Source: Rhizobium sp. BK313
Lineage (GTDB): Bacteria; Pseudomonadota; Alphaproteobacteria; Rhizobiales; Rhizobiaceae
Reading direction: 5' to 3'
Assembly (NCBI RefSeq): GCF_014193655.1
Contig: NZ_JACHZQ010000002.1
Span: forward strand, 613,729-677,728
DNA: 64,000 nt
The notes under the pieces were generated by a model. It was given only the letters and a program-made list of their open reading frames with translations, made no database searches and was not told the DNA's origin. Of the stretch, positions 28,388 through 37,932 are shown piece by piece. The translations under genes were made by a program, and so were the position numbers. Position 1 is the first letter of the stretch. Each line of letters opens with the position of its first letter.

Positions 28388-29680
28388 TCAAACGGGATTG
28401 AGGTCCGGCAGGACAGGCGCCGTCCGGGACGTGCTGGGCAAACCGGGTGTTCCGACAAGGCTGGCAAGCCATTTTCTGTCGATATCGACCGCCGTCTTTC
28501 CCCGAAACAGCCCTTCCTCGAGGATAGAGACCTGGCGGGAGAGTTCGGGTGAGTTCTCCGACGAAAGCCAATCCGCCAGCGTCCGGTGCCCGAGCGTTTT
28601 GGACCATGCCTGCAGTCCGGCATAGATCGCTATGGGATTGCCTGTCCGGATCGTCCTGCGCAACTGCCCGAGCTGGTAACGATCGGCGCGGCGGCGTCTC
28701 GCACTGATATCGGCAACCCGGTCCGCCACTTTCCGGGCCATTCGATGAACAGGCCGGAAGAAGATGCCGAGCAGCACGATGAGGACAGCACATGCGATGA
28801 AGAGCCAGGCTGAAGTTCCCGGCAGCGGCCTGGACTGCTCATCCTGAAGCTCGGGTGTGATTGCCTCATGCGTCGCGGCTGCCGTAGCGACGGTGACCTT
28901 CACCGCCGGCAGCGTAGCCGACCGCCAGGCGTGATCGCCGGCATCGAACCAGGGATAGGAAAGGGAGGGGATATCGAAAGTACCCGTGGTCTCCGCGGTA
29001 TAGACCACTATCTCGACGCGCCGGCTGCCGGTCTCCCGGTCGACTTTAGCGCCGTCTTCGACCTGTGGCGGCTTCTCGTACTGTCGTAGGCCGGGCGCCG
29101 TTCCGACGTTGACGGGCGGGATCATCATCGCCTGCGTGTCCTCGGCAAAGATGGTGATGGTTCGGACCAGCGCATCGCCTGCCTTCAGCGTCGACGGGTC
29201 TTTGTCGAAGGACTGCGTCAGTGTCAGTGCACGCGCGGCAAAGACCGGCGCCTTAGGCGCGCCGTTCGCCGTTGCCACGACCCTAAAGCTCGTGGAGGGC
29301 GCACGAGCCGTTGCCTTCACCGGCTTTCCATCCTGCGAGTAGCCGAGTTCAATATCGATCTCCGGAAGGGTGAAGGTCCCGGCTGTCTCCGACACGACGG
29401 CATAGTGTCGGCGGATCACGGAATACTGGACGCCGTCCACCGTCTGGACGAGGTTCTGTGCGCGTTCCTCCGGAAGCGTCACGATCGCATTCGGGAGATC
29501 GAAGAGCGGGAACTGCGGCGGCGACGTGAAGAAGTCAGGCACGAAGACATCGACCGCGATATGCACCTGCTGGCCGGGGACAATCTGTCCTTCATCCTCG
29601 ATCGCGACATGCGCGAACGGCTCGGCTGCAATAGCGATGCCGGATGTGGCCAGCCAGAAAAGGACCGCCAGCAATCTCAT
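28388..29680 (-). CDS. batD: BatD-like membrane protein
   Basis: A 430-residue protein with a signal peptide (MRLLAVLFWLATSGIAIA), a large periplasmic beta-rich region (Ig-like strands from QIVPGQQVHIAVDVF onward), one transmembrane helix near residues 293-313 (LFIACAVLIVLLGIFF) and a cytosolic helical tail. This is the BatD (oxygen tolerance) architecture. Its ATG at 29680 overlaps the preceding stop by 4 bases (ATGA) and has AGAGG upstream; an earlier in-frame start at 29758 lies inside the neighbour and lacks a signal. It is the last gene of the Bat operon. Confidence 0.88.
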   Translation of the reverse strand: MRLLAVLFWLATSGIAIAAEPFAHVAIEDEGQIVPGQQVHIAVDVFVPDFFTSPPQFPLFDLPNAIVTLPEERAQNLVQTVDGVQYSVIRRHYAVVSETAGTFTLPEIDIELGYSQDGKPVKATARAPSTSFRVVATANGAPKAPVFAARALTLTQSFDKDPSTLKAGDALVRTITIFAEDTQAMMIPPVNVGTAPGLRQYEKPPQVEDGAKVDRETGSRRVEIVVYTAETTGTFDIPSLSYPWFDAGDHAWRSATLPAVKVTVATAAATHEAITPELQDEQSRPLPGTSAWLFIACAVLIVLLGIFFRPVHRMARKVADRVADISARRRRADRYQLGQLRRTIRTGNPIAIYAGLQAWSKTLGHRTLADWLSSENSPELSRQVSILEEGLFRGKTAVDIDRKWLASLVGTPGLPSTSRTAPVLPDLNPV

Positions 29681-31230
29681 GGATTCCTCTTCTGCGTTTC
29701 GAGCGAGAACTTTCGCGCCATAAGATCGGCCGGGCTCACCTGCAGGTTCTTCATCCACATCTCCGATGTCTGCTCTGCGATGCTGATTTGTCCTTCCTTT
29801 CCTTGCTTGCCCTTGTCATCGAACTGCACGCTGTCCGGCTTCTCGTTCGGCTCCTGTGGCTGCTCCTGCTCCTCGTCCTTCTTCGCTTTCAGAAGCCGTT
29901 CGGCGATCACCAGGTTTGCCTGTGCGTCGGGCCAGTCCTTCCGTCTCTCGAGTGCCTTCTTGAATGCGGCGACGGCCTCCTCGAACCTCAACAGATGGAG
30001 AAAGGCGTTGCCTTGATCGTACCAGCTTTCGGCCGTGTCGACGGACGCGAAGGCGTCGACCGCCTCGGTAAATTTTCCCGCCTGGTAGAATGAGACCCCC
30101 CTCCACATCGGATCGGAGAAATGCGCTGCCGCACCCTCGAAGTCGCCATGTTCGAACGCCAGACGACCCTGCTGGTCCGGCGTCAGCCACATATCCATGA
30201 ATTCGGCCGCCCCTGCGTCGCTGGGAGAAAGCAGCCGCAGCGCCAGAAGGAAGGCTCCCATACGCACGACCCAGCCCCTCCTGAAATTCAGCGCAAGGGC
30301 GACCATCACCGGCACGACGAGCCACCAGCCCATGTCGCGCCACCGGTCGCCCTCGGTCGCCTTCTTCTGGGCGAAGTTCGATCGGATCCGCTGTGACACC
30401 CAGCGGACGTCGGTATCGTCAGCCGTCGCCGTCGCCACATCGGCCCCGGTCAGCCTATGCAGGTTCTGCAGGCCCTCGATATCGAGTTTTGCCAGGACCC
30501 TGTTTCCGCCCTCGGTGAGGAACCCCTTCTCCGGCGTTTTCACCGGTCCGCCCTCGGCCGTGCCGACGCCGAGCACGACGATGCCGCTTTGGGTGTTCTG
30601 CTTGAAGGCTTCGAATGCAGTCTGTTCGACGCCGTCGGTGATGAAGAGGATAGTTCCCGTTGCGCGCTCCTGTGCGAGCGTGTCCTCGGCAAGCTTCAGG
30701 GCCTTTGCCGTATCCTTCCCTAAGACCGGCATGATCCGGGTCGCGAGCGCGTCAGTGTAGCTTTCGATGAGGGACGCATCCTCGGTGAGCGGCAGAACGA
30801 GATGGGCCGATCCGGCATAGGCGATCACTCCTGTGCGCGCACCGTTTCTGGAGGCGATGATATCGTGGATCTTCAGCTTGGCCCGTTCCAGCCGTGAGGG
30901 CGTGACGTCGATGGCATCCATCGTGGGGGAAAGGTCCACAGCGATGATCAGGGGAGCTGTGTCTTCGACGAACGGAGGTTGCTCCCGCTCCCAGGTTGGC
31001 CCCGCCGCCGCCAATATGCCGACAGTTAATATGCCGGTCAGTATCCATGACGGTCGGATAGTCGATCCTCCGGTGGCGTCAACGACCAGCCGGTCGAGCA
31101 GGTGCGGGGCAATCATCGCCTTCCACTGATTTCGGACGTCGCCGGACCGGGATGACAACCACAGCACCGCGATCGGAAAGAAAAGGCCAAGCAGCAGCCA
31201 AGGCCTTAGGAAATGGAAGTCCGCGATCAT
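29677..31230 (-). CDS. BatB/BatC-like protein: vWA domain plus TPR
   Basis: A 517-residue membrane protein. An N-terminal hydrophobic pair of helices flanks a von Willebrand A domain whose metal site reads DLSPT (Thr in the last MIDAS position, where Ser is usual). Another transmembrane helix follows (WWLVVPVMVALALNF). The C-terminal third carries TPR-like helices (FEHGDFEGAAAHFSD, AESWYDQGNAFLHLLRFEEAVAAFKKAL) and a charged Gln/Glu/Lys-rich tail. It corresponds to BatB fused to BatC. The chosen ATG at 31230 overlaps the upstream stop by 4 bases. Confidence 0.88.
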   Translation of the reverse strand: MIADFHFLRPWLLLGLFFPIAVLWLSSRSGDVRNQWKAMIAPHLLDRLVVDATGGSTIRPSWILTGILTVGILAAAGPTWEREQPPFVEDTAPLIIAVDLSPTMDAIDVTPSRLERAKLKIHDIIASRNGARTGVIAYAGSAHLVLPLTEDASLIESYTDALATRIMPVLGKDTAKALKLAEDTLAQERATGTILFITDGVEQTAFEAFKQNTQSGIVVLGVGTAEGGPVKTPEKGFLTEGGNRVLAKLDIEGLQNLHRLTGADVATATADDTDVRWVSQRIRSNFAQKKATEGDRWRDMGWWLVVPVMVALALNFRRGWVVRMGAFLLALRLLSPSDAGAAEFMDMWLTPDQQGRLAFEHGDFEGAAAHFSDPMWRGVSFYQAGKFTEAVDAFASVDTAESWYDQGNAFLHLLRFEEAVAAFKKALERRKDWPDAQANLVIAERLLKAKKDEEQEQPQEPNEKPDSVQFDDKGKQGKEGQISIAEQTSEMWMKNLQVSPADLMARKFSLETQKRNP

Positions 31231-32216
31231 GCTGCAGCCCTCCTGCGGACCGCCCCGGCGAAACCGGATACGATGTAGTAGACGCAGAGCAGTCCAATGC
31301 CGGCAGTCAGCGGCCATTGAAACAGTTCGATACGCGGCCGCCATGAGAGGGTCTTCTGGTTCTCGGGTGTGATCCGATCGAGGACGTTGTAGATTGCCGC
31401 GAGTTGTGACTGATCGGAGCCGAAGAAGTAGCGGCCGCCCGTGGCTTGTGCGATCTTCCGAAGCGTCGTCGTATCGAGCTTATCCTCTCCGGTCGCCTTG
31501 GGATCGCCGATGCCGACGGCATGGATCACGATGCCTTTCGACTTTGCAATGTCCGCTGCCTTGGCCGGTGGCATTTTGCTTGCGGTATCGTTGCCGTCGG
31601 AAAGCACGACCAGCACCTTTTCCGGAACCGTCGTCTTCTCGAACATCCTGATCGCAAGCCCGATCGCGTCGCCCAACGACGTCCGCGGCCCGGCGATACC
31701 CGGCAGAGTATCGGCAATCATTGTCTGGACGAGCTCGTGGTCCATAGTGAACGGCGCGAGGGGGTAGGGCGCGTCGCCGAAGGCGATCAGTCCGATGCGG
31801 TCTCCCGAGCGTCTACCGACGAAGTCCGCGACAACCTTGCGTACCGCCCCGACGCGCGCCTCGATCGTTCCGTCTGGCGCGTGAAAATCCTTGGTGTCCA
31901 TCGACTGCGACAGATCGAGTGCAAGCAATATGTCGCGCTGAGGTTCGACCTTCTCGATCGGCGGTTCCACGAACTGGGGGCGGGCCAGTGCGAGAACGAT
32001 CAGACACCAGGCTATGCTCTCACAGATGAACTGCGGCCACGTCCGCCGGACGACGACCGATCCTTCCGTCGGACGCACGCCGGCTGCTTCGGCAACCTGC
32101 TCGAAGAAGGGCAGGCGCACGGATGCCGACGTCTCGCGATGCGCGGGCAACAGCCACCGGACAAGCAGTGGTACTGGAAGCAGGAGCAGCAGCAGCGGGA
32201 GGTCAAGCTGATACAT
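31227..32216 (-). CDS. batA: BatA-like vWA membrane protein
   Basis: A 329-residue protein with two N-terminal hydrophobic helices (LPLLLLLLPVPLLVRWLL and FICESIAWCLIVLALA), a von Willebrand A domain with an intact DLSQSM metal site and LSDGND strand, and a C-terminal helix (WPLTAGIGLLCVYYIVSGF). This is the BatA layout. The vWA domain should face the periplasm and hold partner proteins in a metal-dependent way. The ATG at 32216 overlaps the DUF4381 gene by 14 bases; a longer start at 32348 was rejected. Confidence 0.9.
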   Translation of the reverse strand: MYQLDLPLLLLLLPVPLLVRWLLPAHRETSASVRLPFFEQVAEAAGVRPTEGSVVVRRTWPQFICESIAWCLIVLALARPQFVEPPIEKVEPQRDILLALDLSQSMDTKDFHAPDGTIEARVGAVRKVVADFVGRRSGDRIGLIAFGDAPYPLAPFTMDHELVQTMIADTLPGIAGPRTSLGDAIGLAIRMFEKTTVPEKVLVVLSDGNDTASKMPPAKAADIAKSKGIVIHAVGIGDPKATGEDKLDTTTLRKIAQATGGRYFFGSDQSQLAAIYNVLDRITPENQKTLSWRPRIELFQWPLTAGIGLLCVYYIVSGFAGAVRRRAAA

Positions 32217-32727
32217 GATGACGCTCGATCCATCCGCGAACGGCCGCGGCAATGTCGTCGCCGTCATTCTGCGGCAGTCCGCCGATGCTCGAACTGTCGC
32301 GGTATTCGGCATCGTCGAGCAGCCGTGCGAGCGCATTTCCTGCCCCACCCTCGGCGTGGCCGTCGAGGAAATGCACCCATGCCGCCCCGGAGAGACAGGC
32401 GACCTGGTCGCGAGGCCATGCCGCCAGCGCCGTCCTCTTCAGAAGGCATGCAAGTTCGTGGATTGCGTCCTGCCGAGTTTCGGGGTTGCGGATCCTGATT
32501 TCGATTTCGTCGAGGATACGCCGCGCCTCCCTTCGGTAGGCATTGGCGCGGTAACGCCTAAGCCAAAGCAGAAACGCAAACATCAGCCCCACGAGAAGGA
32601 CCAGTCCAACGACAATCCATCCCCAGGTCTGGGGCATCCACGAGACCGGCGTTGGTATGGCGATGTCATGCAGCGAGCGCAGTGCTGCCTCGGTTATCGG
32701 GTCCAAATGCGATGCCTGCGGCTCCAT
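32203..32727 (-). CDS. DUF4381 membrane protein
   Basis: A 174-residue protein of the DUF4381 type, usual between DUF58 and BatA genes. It has one transmembrane helix (about residues 33-58, WGWIVVGLVLLVGLMFAFLLW) and a cytosolic helical domain (ILDEIEIRIRNPETRQDAI, then LAAWPRDQVACLSGAAWVHFL). The ATG at 32727 has GGAGG 6 bp upstream and overlaps the DUF58 stop (TAATG). Function unknown; context places it in the MoxR-Bat complex. Confidence 0.85.
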   Translation of the reverse strand: MEPQASHLDPITEAALRSLHDIAIPTPVSWMPQTWGWIVVGLVLLVGLMFAFLLWLRRYRANAYRREARRILDEIEIRIRNPETRQDAIHELACLLKRTALAAWPRDQVACLSGAAWVHFLDGHAEGGAGNALARLLDDAEYRDSSSIGGLPQNDGDDIAAAVRGWIERHHVSA

Positions 32728-33677
32728 TAGCGCCTCCGCTGTCGCCATGCGGATTGTTCAAGCAGACGTCGCAACTGCGGAGCGGTCTCCTCCGCTGCCG
32801 ATACCGGAAGCATGGGGAGGCCGAGTTCGCGCTGCCATGCCCGAAGCTCGCGTCCACGGTTGCGAGCGAACCTGTCGATGGCGCTGCGGACGTCGGATTT
32901 CCGGAAGGCAAGCTCCGCCTGAAGACCGCCACCGCTGACAACGATATCGCCGGACTTCGGCAATTCCAGTAGGAAAGGATCGTAGACGAGCAGGCAGATC
33001 ATGTCGTTGCGGCCGGAAAGCCTCAGCAGCAGGTCGCGTGTCAGCGCCGTGTGGCCGTCGAAGTCGGAAATGACGACGACCAGATGGTCGTGATGGGCAA
33101 TGTTCGCCACGGTTTCCAGAACCATATCGAACTGGCCGGGCGCGGGCGCGGCGGCTGAGGCTACGTTCAACGCCTGGTTCTGCTTCGCCAACCTCTCGGC
33201 GAAGGCGATGACGGCGTTGCGGCTGCGATGCGGCTTCACCTCGTCGATCTCGGTGTCGTTGAAGACGAAGCCGCCGATACGGTCACCGGAGCCGAGAATG
33301 CGCCATGCGCAGAGTATCGCGGCCTCTGCGGCGGTCACTGATTTCATCGCTCGCCTGCTGCCGAAGAACATGTTGATGCGCTGATCGACGACAAGGATTG
33401 CCGGCCGCTCCTTTTCCTCGCCGTAGACGCGCACCACCGGCCTGCTCGTGCGGGCTGTCACGCGCCAGTCGATGGAGCGGATGTCGTCACCCGGCAGATA
33501 GTCGCGAAGCTCCTCGAAGATCAGGCCGCGGCCGCGCATCGCCGACTGCATGCGCCCGGCAAGCTGCTGGTGGCTGCGCGCCTTCTGGACGAATGCCAGG
33601 TCTCGCGCGCGGCCTTCGAGCGCCACCAGACCTTTGGTAGTCACGTAGATGCCACCCATGTCGGCCGGCGTCTTCAT
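32727..33677 (-). CDS. DUF58 protein of the MoxR-Bat operon
   Basis: A 316-residue cytosolic DUF58 protein. The signature region RSIDWRVTARTSRPVVRVYGEEKERP is followed by a vWA-like fold (ILVVDQRINMFFG, LVVVISDFDGHT). DUF58 proteins are regular partners of MoxR ATPases and are thought to present clients to them. The start overlaps the moxR stop by 4 bases. Confidence 0.92.
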   Translation of the reverse strand: MKTPADMGGIYVTTKGLVALEGRARDLAFVQKARSHQQLAGRMQSAMRGRGLIFEELRDYLPGDDIRSIDWRVTARTSRPVVRVYGEEKERPAILVVDQRINMFFGSRRAMKSVTAAEAAILCAWRILGSGDRIGGFVFNDTEIDEVKPHRSRNAVIAFAERLAKQNQALNVASAAAPAPGQFDMVLETVANIAHHDHLVVVISDFDGHTALTRDLLLRLSGRNDMICLLVYDPFLLELPKSGDIVVSGGGLQAELAFRKSDVRSAIDRFARNRGRELRAWQRELGLPMLPVSAAEETAPQLRRLLEQSAWRQRRR

Positions 33678-34651
33678 GAGACGGCCACCAGCTCGGCGAT
33701 CCGGTCGACGACATGGTCGGACGAGGTGTTCGAGGCATGCGCCTCGTAGGAAAGGATCAGGCGATGGCGGAAGACGTCATTGACGATCGCCTTGACGTCG
33801 TCTGGTGTCACGTAGTCGCGTCCCTTCAGCCAGGCATAGGCGCGCGATACCTTGTCGAGACCGATGACGCCGCGCGGGCTGACGCCGACCTGCAGCAGCT
33901 TCGCCAGCGCCTTGTCGTAGCGGTCCGGATAGCGGGTGGCGAAGACCAGGGCGACCATGTATTTCTCGACAGGATCCGAAACGGTGACTGCTCCGATCTC
34001 CTTGCGGGCGTCGAAGACGGCCTGCGGATTAAGCTTCTGTGGGGCAGCGGGTTTGCTGTCGCCGTGCGCCTCGTTCTCCTCGTCGCGGTTCAGCCGCATG
34101 ATCGCCGCTTCCGACGTCTCGTCGGGATAACCGACCTGCACGTGCATTAAAAACCGGTCGAGCTGAGCTTCGGGCAGCGGATAGGTGCCTTCCTGCTCGA
34201 TCGGGTTCTGTGTCGCCATGACCATGAAGAGGGCCGGAAGCGGATAGCTTTTGCCGCCGACCGTGACCTGCCGCTCCTCCATCGCTTCCAGCAGGGCCGA
34301 TTGCACCTTAGCGGGGGCGCGGTTGATCTCGTCGGCGAGAATGAGGTTGGCGAAGATCGGTCCCTGCTGGAACTTGAACTCTCCCTTGCCACCTTCGCTG
34401 AAATAAATCTCCGACCCGGTGATGTCGGCAGGAAGCAGGTCGGGCGTGAACTGGACACGCGAAAGCTCGGAATCGAGGTTTTTCGCCAGGCTCTTGATTG
34501 CCCGCGTCTTTGCGAGGCCGGGCAGGCCTTCCACGAGCAGGTGACCATTTGCAAGAAGCCCAAGCAGAAGCCGCTCCACCATCGCCTCCTGGCCGATGAT
34601 CGACTGGCCGATGCGTTTGCCGAGCTGGAGGATGTCGTCACGGGCGGCCAT
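33674..34651 (-). CDS. moxR: MoxR-family AAA+ ATPase
   Basis: A 325-residue AAA+ ATPase with Walker A GLPGLAKT (about residues 42-49), Walker B LILADEINRAP, sensor 1 ATQNPIEQEGTYPLPEAQLDRF and a C-terminal lid domain. MoxR proteins act as chaperone-like ATPases for vWA proteins and metalloenzyme maturation. Here it heads the five downstream genes (DUF58, DUF4381, BatA, BatB/C, BatD), all overlapping. It starts 72 bp after the second arylsulfatase, so it may share that gene's promoter. Confidence 0.95.
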   Translation of the reverse strand: MAARDDILQLGKRIGQSIIGQEAMVERLLLGLLANGHLLVEGLPGLAKTRAIKSLAKNLDSELSRVQFTPDLLPADITGSEIYFSEGGKGEFKFQQGPIFANLILADEINRAPAKVQSALLEAMEERQVTVGGKSYPLPALFMVMATQNPIEQEGTYPLPEAQLDRFLMHVQVGYPDETSEAAIMRLNRDEENEAHGDSKPAAPQKLNPQAVFDARKEIGAVTVSDPVEKYMVALVFATRYPDRYDKALAKLLQVGVSPRGVIGLDKVSRAYAWLKGRDYVTPDDVKAIVNDVFRHRLILSYEAHASNTSSDHVVDRIAELVAVS

Positions 34652-34723
34652 ATTTGCTTCCCAAGTGAGGTGAAGGGCAGGCGCGGCGCTTTCGGCCGCG
34701 TCTGCCTTTGCCTAATGGTGTCG

Positions 34724-36370
34724 CTACTGACCGCTGCCAGCCGGGCTTTGCTCAAGCGACCGCATCAATGAATCGATCATCTGGTCGACGCTGAAGCTCG
34801 CCGGACGCTGGCTCGGTGGGTAATCCCGGAACGTCTGGAGGAAGGGGGCGACGCGCCACACGCCGTATTGGATGAGATAGGCATTCTTGGCCAGCCAGTC
34901 ATAATACTGATCGGAAACAACATCGGCCCGTTCGAACGGATCCATCCTCAGGTTGAAGACCTTCGGGGCGCGCAGGCACGTGAAGGGATTCGACCAAACT
35001 TCGAAGCCACCGGGCTTGCGCTGTTCGCAGAACACGATTTTCCAGTTGTCGTATCGGTAGGCGACGAGGTTGCCGTCGTCGTTGAAGTAGAAGAAATCGT
35101 GTCGTGCGGACTTTGGCTCCTGCCCGGTCAGATAGCCAAGCTGGTTGTAGCCATCGAGATGGACCTTGAACTGGTTGCCTCCGATCGCTGTTCCTTTCAG
35201 CAGGCGGTCCTTGACGTCCGAATCGCCGGCGGCGGCAAGCAGCGTGGGAAACCAATCCAGACCCGACATCATCTCGTTTGATACTTCTCCAGCCTTGATG
35301 TGGCCTGGCCAGCGGATCATCGCCGGTACGCGGAATGCACCTTCCCAGTTCGTGTCCTTCTCGCTGCGGAAGGGCGTCGTCGCAGCATCCGGCCAGGACC
35401 ATTGGTTCGGACCGTTGTCCGTCGTGTAGACCACGATGGTATTGTCGGCGACGTTCAGATCGTCGATAGCCTTCAGAAGCTTTCCGACATCGCCATCATG
35501 CTCGATCATGCCGTCGGCATAGTCGTTGCCTGGCATCCCGCTCTGCCCCTTCATGGATTCGCGCACATGCGTGAAGGCGTGCATGCGGGTTGTGTTCATC
35601 CAGGTGAAGAACGGCTTGCCCTGCTTTACCTGCCTGTCCATGAAATCGATCGCCGCCGCAGTCGTCTCGTCATCGATCGTCTCCATTCGCTTTGTGTTCA
35701 GGGCTCCGGTGTCTTCTATCCTACCGTCGGCATAGGAGTGGATGACGCCGCGCGGCGAATTCGTTCTGACGAACTCCTGGTCGTCCTTCGGATAATAGGG
35801 TCGCTCCGGCTCTTCTTCGGCATTCAGGTGATAGAGATTGCCGAAAAACTCATCGAAGCCATGTTTGGTCGGCAGGAATTCGTCCCGGTCGCCCAAGTGA
35901 TTTTTGCCGAACTGGCCGGTCGCGTAGCCGAGCGGCTTCAGCGCCTGGGCAATGGTGATGTCGCGCGGCTGCAGACCGACGGTCGCGCCGGGAATGCCGA
36001 CCTTGCAGAGCCCGGTGCGCAGGCAGACCTGACCGGTGATGAAGGTGGAGCGACCCGCCGTGCAACTATTTTCGGCATAGTAGTCGGTAAAGATCATGCC
36101 CTCATGGGCAATGCGGTCGATGTTGGGCGTCTTGTAACCCATCAGGCCAGTCGAATAGGCGCTGATATTGCTCTGGCCGATATCGTCGCCGAAGATCACC
36201 AGGATGTTTGGTCTTGCGCTGTCCGGACTAGGCGCCGGGGAGCTCGTGGCTGAAGATGCCGGGGCCGTGCCCTGGGCGGATGCGCTCGACATGAACGGCG
36301 CCGAAATCAGCGTCATGGCCGCGACGGTCGTTACCCAAAGAAATCCACGGGAGAGTTTCGTGTCCATCAT
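34724..36370 (-). CDS. Exported arylsulfatase (CxAxR type)
   Basis: A 548-residue sulfatase with a signal peptide (cleavage near SSASAQ, residue 33) and a low-complexity Ala/Ser/Pro spacer. The catalytic domain begins PNILVIFGDDIGQSN. The modification site is Cys103-T-A-G-R, the Ala variant of the C-x-P/A-x-R signature, so it depends on the formylglycine-generating enzyme at 27278-28246. KNHLGDRDE and TTDNGPNQWSWPD are further family motifs. It has an exact shared 17-bp motif 125 bp upstream. It is only distantly like the sulfatase at 8841-10508. Substrate unknown. Confidence 0.95.
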   Translation of the reverse strand: MMDTKLSRGFLWVTTVAAMTLISAPFMSSASAQGTAPASSATSSPAPSPDSARPNILVIFGDDIGQSNISAYSTGLMGYKTPNIDRIAHEGMIFTDYYAENSCTAGRSTFITGQVCLRTGLCKVGIPGATVGLQPRDITIAQALKPLGYATGQFGKNHLGDRDEFLPTKHGFDEFFGNLYHLNAEEEPERPYYPKDDQEFVRTNSPRGVIHSYADGRIEDTGALNTKRMETIDDETTAAAIDFMDRQVKQGKPFFTWMNTTRMHAFTHVRESMKGQSGMPGNDYADGMIEHDGDVGKLLKAIDDLNVADNTIVVYTTDNGPNQWSWPDAATTPFRSEKDTNWEGAFRVPAMIRWPGHIKAGEVSNEMMSGLDWFPTLLAAAGDSDVKDRLLKGTAIGGNQFKVHLDGYNQLGYLTGQEPKSARHDFFYFNDDGNLVAYRYDNWKIVFCEQRKPGGFEVWSNPFTCLRAPKVFNLRMDPFERADVVSDQYYDWLAKNAYLIQYGVWRVAPFLQTFRDYPPSQRPASFSVDQMIDSLMRSLEQSPAGSGQ

Positions 36371-36494
36371 CTGCTCTCCCTAGTTTGGTCGTTCAACATT
36401 TCGCACTCCTTGTGATCGGGTGGGGCTTCGCAGCCGCCGCAGCGGATCGTTGTTATTCGACGGGGAGAGACTTCTATTTTTGGCGTCTGCGCGG

Positions 36495-36511
36495 AAGTAC
36501 GTTACTGTAAA
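36495..36511 (-). promoter_or_regulatory. Shared motif copy D (arylsulfatase 2 and Bat operon)
   Basis: AAGTACGTTACTGTAAA lies 125 bp upstream of the arylsulfatase start, followed by CAGCGGGGTTGT. The longer distance than in the other copies implies a longer 5' leader. Confidence 0.75.
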
Positions 36512-36551
36512 CAGCGGGGTTGTAAGGTGTAACAGGGGCGTAAATCCGCGG

Positions 36552-37766
36552 TCACGGGGTCAGCGGCTTCGACTCAGGATCTACGCGCAGCGTCGCATCC
36601 ACATCTGCAGCCTTTTTCGGACGTAGCGGTTGTTCTACGATCGTCAGAGGCGCGGCAACGGCCGCTCCAGCCACCGTACCAACGGTCCGGGCGGTGCCGC
36701 CGACGACGGCGGCAACACCTTCTCCAAGCGAGATGTTGGAATCAGTCAGCGTCTGCCCGGTTATAATCCGCTGGCCGATGAGCTGGACGATCTGCGGGCT
36801 TTCGGCGAACTTGCCGTGGTTCATGCTGTCGCCGCTCTTGACCTTGGTGAGATCGATGGCGGTGATGCCCGCCCTCTCCAAACGGGAGCGGTAGGGCTCC
36901 TCGGCCGGATTGATCCCACCCAGGCGCCCGCCGCCCGTGATGAAGCTGGACGCCGCAAGCGCGCGGTCGTCCTGCGAAACGAAGATCGTGAACTTCGGCC
37001 TCGGCGTGCCCATCTCCACGAATTGCTTGGCGAAGACTTCGATGTCGATGTCGGGCGAAGCGAGGATGACATTGTGAATCTTCGGATTTACGTGCCCATC
37101 GCGAATGCCCATTTGCCTGAGGGATTCCATGGCGAGCCAGGTGCCCATCGAATGCGCAAGGATGGTGATGTCCTTGACGTCGGGATCTTGCGCCAAGACA
37201 CGCAGCGTCTGTTCGAGAGCCGTACGGGAGTAATTCGTACTCTCTCTATCATATGCGTAGGCGGCGAGCCGCGCGCGCGACGGCCAGGTGAAGAGGATCG
37301 GCGTCGCCTGCATGCCGCTGTCGTGGACGATCTGCGCGAAGCGGAAGACCGAATCCTCGTAGGTGTTGTTGAAACCATGGATGAAGACGAGCGCATGACC
37401 GCCTTCGATATGCTGGTGGAACCACGCGCGGCCCTCAGGAACGGTGTAGAGCTGTTTGACGCGGGTGACGGCGAAGTCGGTAGCGGGATTGGGGGGCAGC
37501 CTTTTGGGCCACTGTACCGTTCCGGGTTGACGCTTTGGCGGAATGGAGACCGCGATATCGGTTAGAAAGGGCTTGGGACTGCGCTCACCGTTGAACAGGG
37601 TGGCCGGATTGCCGGAGGGCTGGCGGGTCGTCGCCACAAGAATGTCGACCTGTGCGGTTTTGGGCGTCGCCGCCGTCAGCGTCACGGGCGTCATCACACC
37701 ACTTGGGTGGCCGCAGCCGGATAGCGTCAGCAGGATTGCGAGGACCGGTTTCTTCTGCATCGGCAC
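36552..37766 (-). CDS. Lipoprotein alpha/beta hydrolase (DUF900 type)
   Basis: A 404-residue exported lipoprotein with lipobox LTLSGC. The DUF900/alpha-beta hydrolase core has HGFNNTYEDSVFRFAQI and the nucleophile elbow AHSMGTWLAMESL; ASPDID and the later His-bearing segment complete a serine hydrolase fold. The C-terminal region (LTDSNISLGEGVAAVVGGTARTVG) is unique. It should be anchored at the outer or inner membrane facing the periplasm. A 16/17 copy of the shared motif lies 47 bp upstream, divergent from the DUF1254 gene. Confidence 0.88.
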   Translation of the reverse strand: MPMQKKPVLAILLTLSGCGHPSGVMTPVTLTAATPKTAQVDILVATTRQPSGNPATLFNGERSPKPFLTDIAVSIPPKRQPGTVQWPKRLPPNPATDFAVTRVKQLYTVPEGRAWFHQHIEGGHALVFIHGFNNTYEDSVFRFAQIVHDSGMQATPILFTWPSRARLAAYAYDRESTNYSRTALEQTLRVLAQDPDVKDITILAHSMGTWLAMESLRQMGIRDGHVNPKIHNVILASPDIDIEVFAKQFVEMGTPRPKFTIFVSQDDRALAASSFITGGGRLGGINPAEEPYRSRLERAGITAIDLTKVKSGDSMNHGKFAESPQIVQLIGQRIITGQTLTDSNISLGEGVAAVVGGTARTVGTVAGAAVAAPLTIVEQPLRPKKAADVDATLRVDPESKPLTP

Positions 37767-37812
37767 TCCGTCGATCGTTCAAATTCACCATAGGCGGCAT
37801 CGGCGCGCGGTT

Positions 37813-37829
37813 AAGTACGTTACGGTAAA
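37813..37829 (-). promoter_or_regulatory. Shared motif copy E (lipoprotein hydrolase)
   Basis: AAGTACGTTACGGTAAA (16 of 17 identical to the consensus), followed by TTACGTCGGCG, is 47 bp upstream of the hydrolase start. Confidence 0.7.
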
Positions 37830-37932
37830 TTACGTCGGCGAAGCGGTCGGCGTTGCCTCGACATGATCTCTCTGCACGCCAGTGAGGCACGCCCGTGAGG
37901 CACGTCACAAGGCAAGCCGTTTACGCCGGTAT

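Noticed and set aside
31446..32498. A 350-codon rightward frame in the Bat operon
   Set aside because: Antisense to BatA and DUF4381, whose overlapping starts and domains are clear.
35300..36253. A 317-codon rightward frame across the second arylsulfatase
   Set aside because: Antisense shadow without domain or ribosome site.
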